Assembly (NCBI GenBank): GCA_017420605.1
Contig: JAFOIS010000038.1
Span: 1 to 26,920 of the forward strand
Length of the DNA stretch: 26,920 bases
Origin: Lachnospiraceae bacterium
GTDB taxonomy: Bacteria; Bacillota; Clostridia; Lachnospirales; Lachnospiraceae
Direction of reading: 5' to 3'
The notes beneath the pieces are model-generated. The model did no database searches, was not told the origin of the DNA, and saw nothing but the letters and a program-made list of their open reading frames with translations. Each line of letters begins with the position of its first letter. Position 1 is the first letter of the stretch. Made by a program: the position numbers and the translations under genes. Of the stretch, positions 24,067 to 26,920 are shown piece by piece.

Positions 24067-25473
24067 TTATCTTGCCGCGTCCGCTTCCGCCGCCTTGAGC
24101 ATGATCGCGCACTCGACTCTCTTGCGCTCCAGCTCGCAGCCGATCGGATATACGCCGTTTAATTTCCCTGTAAAGTGCTGCGCGTTCGCGGCGCAGCCGC
24201 CCGAACAGTAGTAGCGGGCGAAGCACGTCCTGCACTCTTCCTTCGAAAGAACGTTCACCTTCCGGAACTCTTCCACAAGATCCTTACGGACGACGCCGGT
24301 ATCGACGTTTCCCAGACAGAATTCCTCCTGCCCCACGAACTGATGGCAGGGATAGAGATCGCCCCAGGGCGTGACCGCAAGGTACTCCGTGCCGGATCCG
24401 CAGCCCGAAAGCCGCTTGTAGACGCAGGGCCCGCCGCTCAGGTCGATCATGAAATGGAAGAACGTAAAGCCCCGGCCTTCCTTTTTGCGGCGCAGCATCT
24501 CTTCCGCGAGGATATCATACTGCGCAAGGAGTTCCGGGATATCTTCCTCCCGGAGCGCGTAGGGCTCGGCCGGATCCGCGACCACGGGCTCCACGGAGAG
24601 CTGGTCGAAACCGAGATCCGCAAGGCCGAGCACGTCGGCGGCAAAGTCCTTATTATACCGGGTGTAGGTGCCCCGCAGATAATACTGCTTCGTGCCGCGC
24701 TTTTCGACAAACGCTTTCATCTTCGGAAGGATCACGTCGAAGCTTCCCTTTCCGCCCGGGAAAGGACGCATACGGTCGTGGACTTCCTTCCGCCCGTCGA
24801 TCGAAAGCACGACGTTGGAGAGCTCGGCGTTCGCGAATTCCGCGAACTCGTCGTTAAGAAGCACCCCGTTCGTCGTCAGCGTGAAGCGGAAGCGCTTTCC
24901 CGTTTCCTTTTCCCGCTGCCGTCCGTAGGCGACCAGCTGCTTTACGACGCCGAAATTCATGAGCGGCTCGCCGCCGAAGAAATCGACCTCGAGATTCCTG
25001 CGGTTTCCGGAGTTTGCGATCAGGAAATCGAGCGCCTTCTTTCCGGTCTCGAAATCCATGAGCGCGCGCCGGCCGTGGTACTCGCCTTCGTCCGCAAAGC
25101 AGTAGGCGCAGCGCAGGTTGCAGTCATGCGCGACGTGCAGGCAGAGGGCCTTGACGACGGTCGGGCGGTTTTCGATCACCGGAAGGCGCGGCAGAGCCGC
25201 CTCCTCCGCAAAGAGCGTGCCGTTTCTCCAAAGCTCTCCGATCTCTTCGGCAGCTTCTTCGATCTCCGAAGCGGGGTACCTCGCCGAAAGGCTCTCTTTC
25301 ACCTTCTCCGAGGCCGCACGGAAGCTCTCTTCCGTAACGGGCACATTCTCCGGCAGATACGCCAAAAAAGCGGCGACCGCATCGCAGACCAGAGGGTCTG
25401 CGACGTGTACGGAGCCGCTTGGTACATCAAGGATGATGTGATAGCCGTTACTGCTATACTGATGGACCTGCAT
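24067..25473 (-). CDS. scfB: Thioether cross-link-forming SCIFF peptide maturase (radical SAM/SPASM)
   Basis: Modifies the SCIFF precursor encoded just upstream by forming Cys-to-residue thioether bonds (sactipeptide/ranthipeptide chemistry, known for this family). 468 residues. The N-terminal part (1-100, HQYSSNGYHIILDVPSGSVH) is peptide-recognition-like. The radical SAM motif CNLRCAYC has Cys118, Cys122 and Cys125, with FFGGEPLMNF after it. The C-terminal SPASM/twitch region is Cys-rich (GCGSGTEYLAVTPWGDLYPC, CRTCFARYYCSGGC), giving ligands for auxiliary clusters. Its ATG lies 8 nt after the scfA stop and has no evident SD, so it probably depends on coupling to scfA. secDF follows. Confidence 0.96.
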   Translation of the reverse strand: MQVHQYSSNGYHIILDVPSGSVHVADPLVCDAVAAFLAYLPENVPVTEESFRAASEKVKESLSARYPASEIEEAAEEIGELWRNGTLFAEEAALPRLPVIENRPTVVKALCLHVAHDCNLRCAYCFADEGEYHGRRALMDFETGKKALDFLIANSGNRRNLEVDFFGGEPLMNFGVVKQLVAYGRQREKETGKRFRFTLTTNGVLLNDEFAEFANAELSNVVLSIDGRKEVHDRMRPFPGGKGSFDVILPKMKAFVEKRGTKQYYLRGTYTRYNKDFAADVLGLADLGFDQLSVEPVVADPAEPYALREEDIPELLAQYDILAEEMLRRKKEGRGFTFFHFMIDLSGGPCVYKRLSGCGSGTEYLAVTPWGDLYPCHQFVGQEEFCLGNVDTGVVRKDLVEEFRKVNVLSKEECRTCFARYYCSGGCAANAQHFTGKLNGVYPIGCELERKRVECAIMLKAAEADAAR

Positions 25474-25481
25474 TACAGATT

Positions 25482-25631
25482 TTACTTGTTGTTTTTATTC
25501 TCACAGCTCTGATTGCCGACTGTGCAGCTCGTCTTGCAGGCGGACTGGCAGGACGTCTGGCATTCGCCGCAGCCGCCCTTCTTCGCGGTCTCACAAAGGC
25601 TCTTCGTGGTCAGGGTCTCGATGTGCTTCAT
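25482..25631 (-). CDS. scfA: SCIFF (six cysteines in forty-five residues) peptide precursor
   Basis: A 49-residue peptide, start MKHIETLTT, with the conserved core GGCGECQTSCQSACKTSC followed by TVGNQSCE. The ATG at 25631 is chosen over an upstream in-frame ATG (25670) because AGGAGG lies 5 nt before it and known SCIFF peptides start MKH. Core Cys are at 21, 24, 28, 32, 36 and 43; an extra Cys lies at 13. It is the substrate of the adjacent maturase. The biological role of mature SCIFF is not settled. It is first in the long minus-strand run. Confidence 0.97.
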   Translation of the reverse strand: MKHIETLTTKSLCETAKKGGCGECQTSCQSACKTSCTVGNQSCENKNNK

Positions 25632-25651
25632 AGGATCCTCCTTTTTTACCG

Positions 25652-25668
25652 GTCCGCTTTGCGCGGAC
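25652..25668 (-). other. Small hairpin in the scfA leader
   Basis: GTCCGC (25652-25657) pairs with GCGGAC (25663-25668), 5-nt loop, about 9 nt before the purine-rich scfA SD region. It may stabilise the abundant-type short mRNA. No T run follows. Confidence 0.45.
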
Positions 25669-25696
25669 ACAGTTACCTATTCTGAAAATCTAAGAT

Positions 25697-25725
25697 AGTA
25701 TAGCACAAGAAAGCGTATGGTACAA
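25697..25725 (-). promoter_or_regulatory. Promoter of scfA
   Basis: Minus strand -35 TTGTAC (25725-25720), 17-bp spacer, -10 TATACT (25702-25697) with an extended TGn (TGC) before it. Start expected near 25690, leader about 60 nt. Confidence 0.8.
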
Positions 25726-25754
25726 GGAAAAATCGGTTCCGGTCCGCGCTAAAA

Positions 25755-26920
25755 TCATGTGCGGAGCCGTGTTTTTGCAGACCGTCCGCTTCTGCTTTCA
25801 TTGATGCCGACGATCATATAGACCGGAAGGAAAAAGAACTCATCGAAAAACAGAATATCCAATCCGGTCCATGGCAGAACCGCTCCCGCAAGAAGGAGCA
25901 GAACGACTTTTCCGTCGGCGGCATTCTCTCCGTCGGCCGTACGCAGGCTCTTAATGAAAAACAGCATCCAGCTCTGCAGGATCAGGAAACCGGCAAGACC
26001 CAGCTGGTAGATCCCCTGCAGGATCGTATTATGCGAGCCGCGGCGGTGCAGCGCGACGGCCGAATATCCCTCTCCCAGGAACAGCAGCACGGGATCATTG
26101 CGAAACGCATCCAGATATGCTTTCCACAGATCCGTACGGCCGGTCGTAAGCTGTGAAATATTCGCCGCGTAGGAGAAACGCGTATCGATGGTCCTGAGCA
26201 GCTCCTCGACCGCCGGGGATGACAGCATGACCAGGATAAATACCGCAAGGCCTGCCAGAATGCGGATCCGCATCGATCCGCAGTTCTGCGTCTCCATGAT
26301 GATGAGGACCCATATGCAGAACAGTCCTGCAAGGATCAGCACAAACATCTTCGACGCCGAAAGAAACCCGCAGTAAACGAGCGTTGCCGCCGTTCCGGCA
26401 AGAAGGATACGGATATACGGTCTCGTCTCCCTGACCAGCAGGAGCAGAACGCCGGCCAGGCAGGCCGTGATATGGGCGGCGTAAAAATTGGGGTCTCCGT
26501 AGAACCCGGATAGCCGTGTGATAGAAAGATAAGAATCGACGGTAATGAAGCTTGAGATCCGGGGATATCCCGCAACGCTGCGCGCGATCAGGGCGGCGCT
26601 GACGATACCTGCCGCAAAAAACAGCGTCATCCTCAAGACCCCGCCCTTCCTGGTCTCCGGAACAGCAAGGCACGGAAAAAGGACGAGCATAGTCATGAAA
26701 AACAGATAGCTCATAGAGATCCCGTTGCCACGGATCATTTTTGAAAAAAGCGTCACGGCGGCCGCTCCCGCGGTACAGAATATCCTGTAACGGTCCAGTC
26801 TCCAGCCGTCCTTCGCAAAGCATACAAAGCATGCGAGCAGTATCGCGATCGTGTAAAATGAGATTCCTCCCTGATAAAGTTTCAGAAGCGGACTCCATGG
26901 AAGGAAAAAGAGGAACAGCG
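25755..26920 (-). CDS. O-antigen ligase/Wzy-type polysaccharide polymerase (5' end cut by window)
   Basis: The frame is open from stop TGA at 25755 to the right edge (388 residues visible, N-terminus missing). An internal GTG at 26756 is not the true start, since hydrophobic coding sequence (PWSPLLKLYQGGISFYTIAI) continues upstream. Many transmembrane helices are separated by short loops. The Wzy-C/O-antigen-ligase signature is seen around GRTDLWKAYLDAFRNDP, then FLGEGYSAV, HRRGSHNTILQGIYQLGLAG. The family polymerises or ligates cell-surface polysaccharide at the outer face of the membrane; in a Gram-positive this suggests capsule or exopolysaccharide. It lies just upstream of scfA, with the same strand but a promoter between. 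No convincing terminator is seen after it. Confidence 0.85.
   Translation of the reverse strand, partial: LFLFFLPWSPLLKLYQGGISFYTIAILLACFVCFAKDGWRLDRYRIFCTAGAAAVTLFSKMIRGNGISMSYLFFMTMLVLFPCLAVPETRKGGVLRMTLFFAAGIVSAALIARSVAGYPRISSFITVDSYLSITRLSGFYGDPNFYAAHITACLAGVLLLLVRETRPYIRILLAGTAATLVYCGFLSASKMFVLILAGLFCIWVLIIMETQNCGSMRIRILAGLAVFILVMLSSPAVEELLRTIDTRFSYAANISQLTTGRTDLWKAYLDAFRNDPVLLFLGEGYSAVALHRRGSHNTILQGIYQLGLAGFLILQSWMLFFIKSLRTADGENAADGKVVLLLLAGAVLPWTGLDILFFDEFFFLPVYMIVGINESRSGRSAKTRLRT

Noticed and set aside
22203..24098. 631-codon plus-strand frame opposite secDF
   Set aside because: Very rich in Asp/Arg/His, the complement of membrane-protein codons; no SD and no domain.
24175..25512. 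445-codon plus-strand frame opposite scfB
   Set aside because: Complement of a certain radical SAM gene; no family features.
25735..25757. Terminator of the O-antigen polymerase gene
   Set aside because: Only a 3-bp stem (CGG/CCG) before ATTTTT; too weak to claim.

Overview
The window comes from a GC-rich member of the Clostridia (Firmicutes), most likely a Lachnospiraceae-type gut anaerobe. The reasons are a SCIFF peptide and its radical SAM maturase (a clostridial hallmark), the Firmicutes order divIC-tilS-hpt-ftsH beside a tRNA gene, and the Firmicutes run secDF-recJ-apt-rel-hemZ-hisS-aspS. Family and genus are inferred from gene content only. There is no IS element, prophage, integrase or CRISPR array. 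Almost all genes are on the minus strand; only the tRNA and the GH78 rhamnosidase are on the plus strand.

Region by region. 1-7563: a minus-strand block read right to left as divIC, tilS, hpt, ftsH, a GH13 amylase/neopullulanase and then a trigger-factor-like PPIase lipoprotein cut by the left edge. The divIC promoter is back to back with the promoter of tRNA-Ala(GGC). The divIC leader can form two mutually exclusive hairpins, one of which hides the ribosome binding site, and it holds a two-codon upstream ORF. A strong terminator-like hairpin separates divIC from tilS. 7592-7664: tRNA-Ala, followed by a bidirectional terminator. 7705-11189: two divergent carbohydrate genes, an SGNH/GDSL hydrolase (-) and an alpha-L-rhamnosidase GH78 (+). 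11226-11258: a second bidirectional terminator. 11294-25631: a long minus-strand housekeeping run starting at scfA (SCIFF precursor) and continuing scfB, secDF, recJ, apt, rel, hemZ, hisS, aspS and a PfkB sugar kinase. Several genes touch or overlap by 4 nt. apt has its own promoter, and a terminator-like hairpin lies between apt and rel. 25755 to the right edge: the C-terminal part of an O-antigen-ligase/Wzy-type polysaccharide polymerase, probably the tail of an exopolysaccharide locus.

How the genes fit together. The long run joins membrane protein export (SecDF), purine salvage (Apt), stringent response (Rel), DNA repair (RecJ) and tRNA charging (HisRS, AspRS). It begins with the SCIFF peptide and its maturase. 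The other block joins cell division (DivIC), tRNA modification (TilS), purine salvage (Hpt) and membrane proteolysis (FtsH). The least-explained parts are regulatory: the divIC leader, a heptamer (CTTGCAT) shared by three promoters, the divIC/tilS attenuator, and the 86-nt tilS/hpt overlap. No stretch longer than 300 bases lacks a gene; the longest gap is the divergent SGNH/GH78 promoter region (8428-8702).
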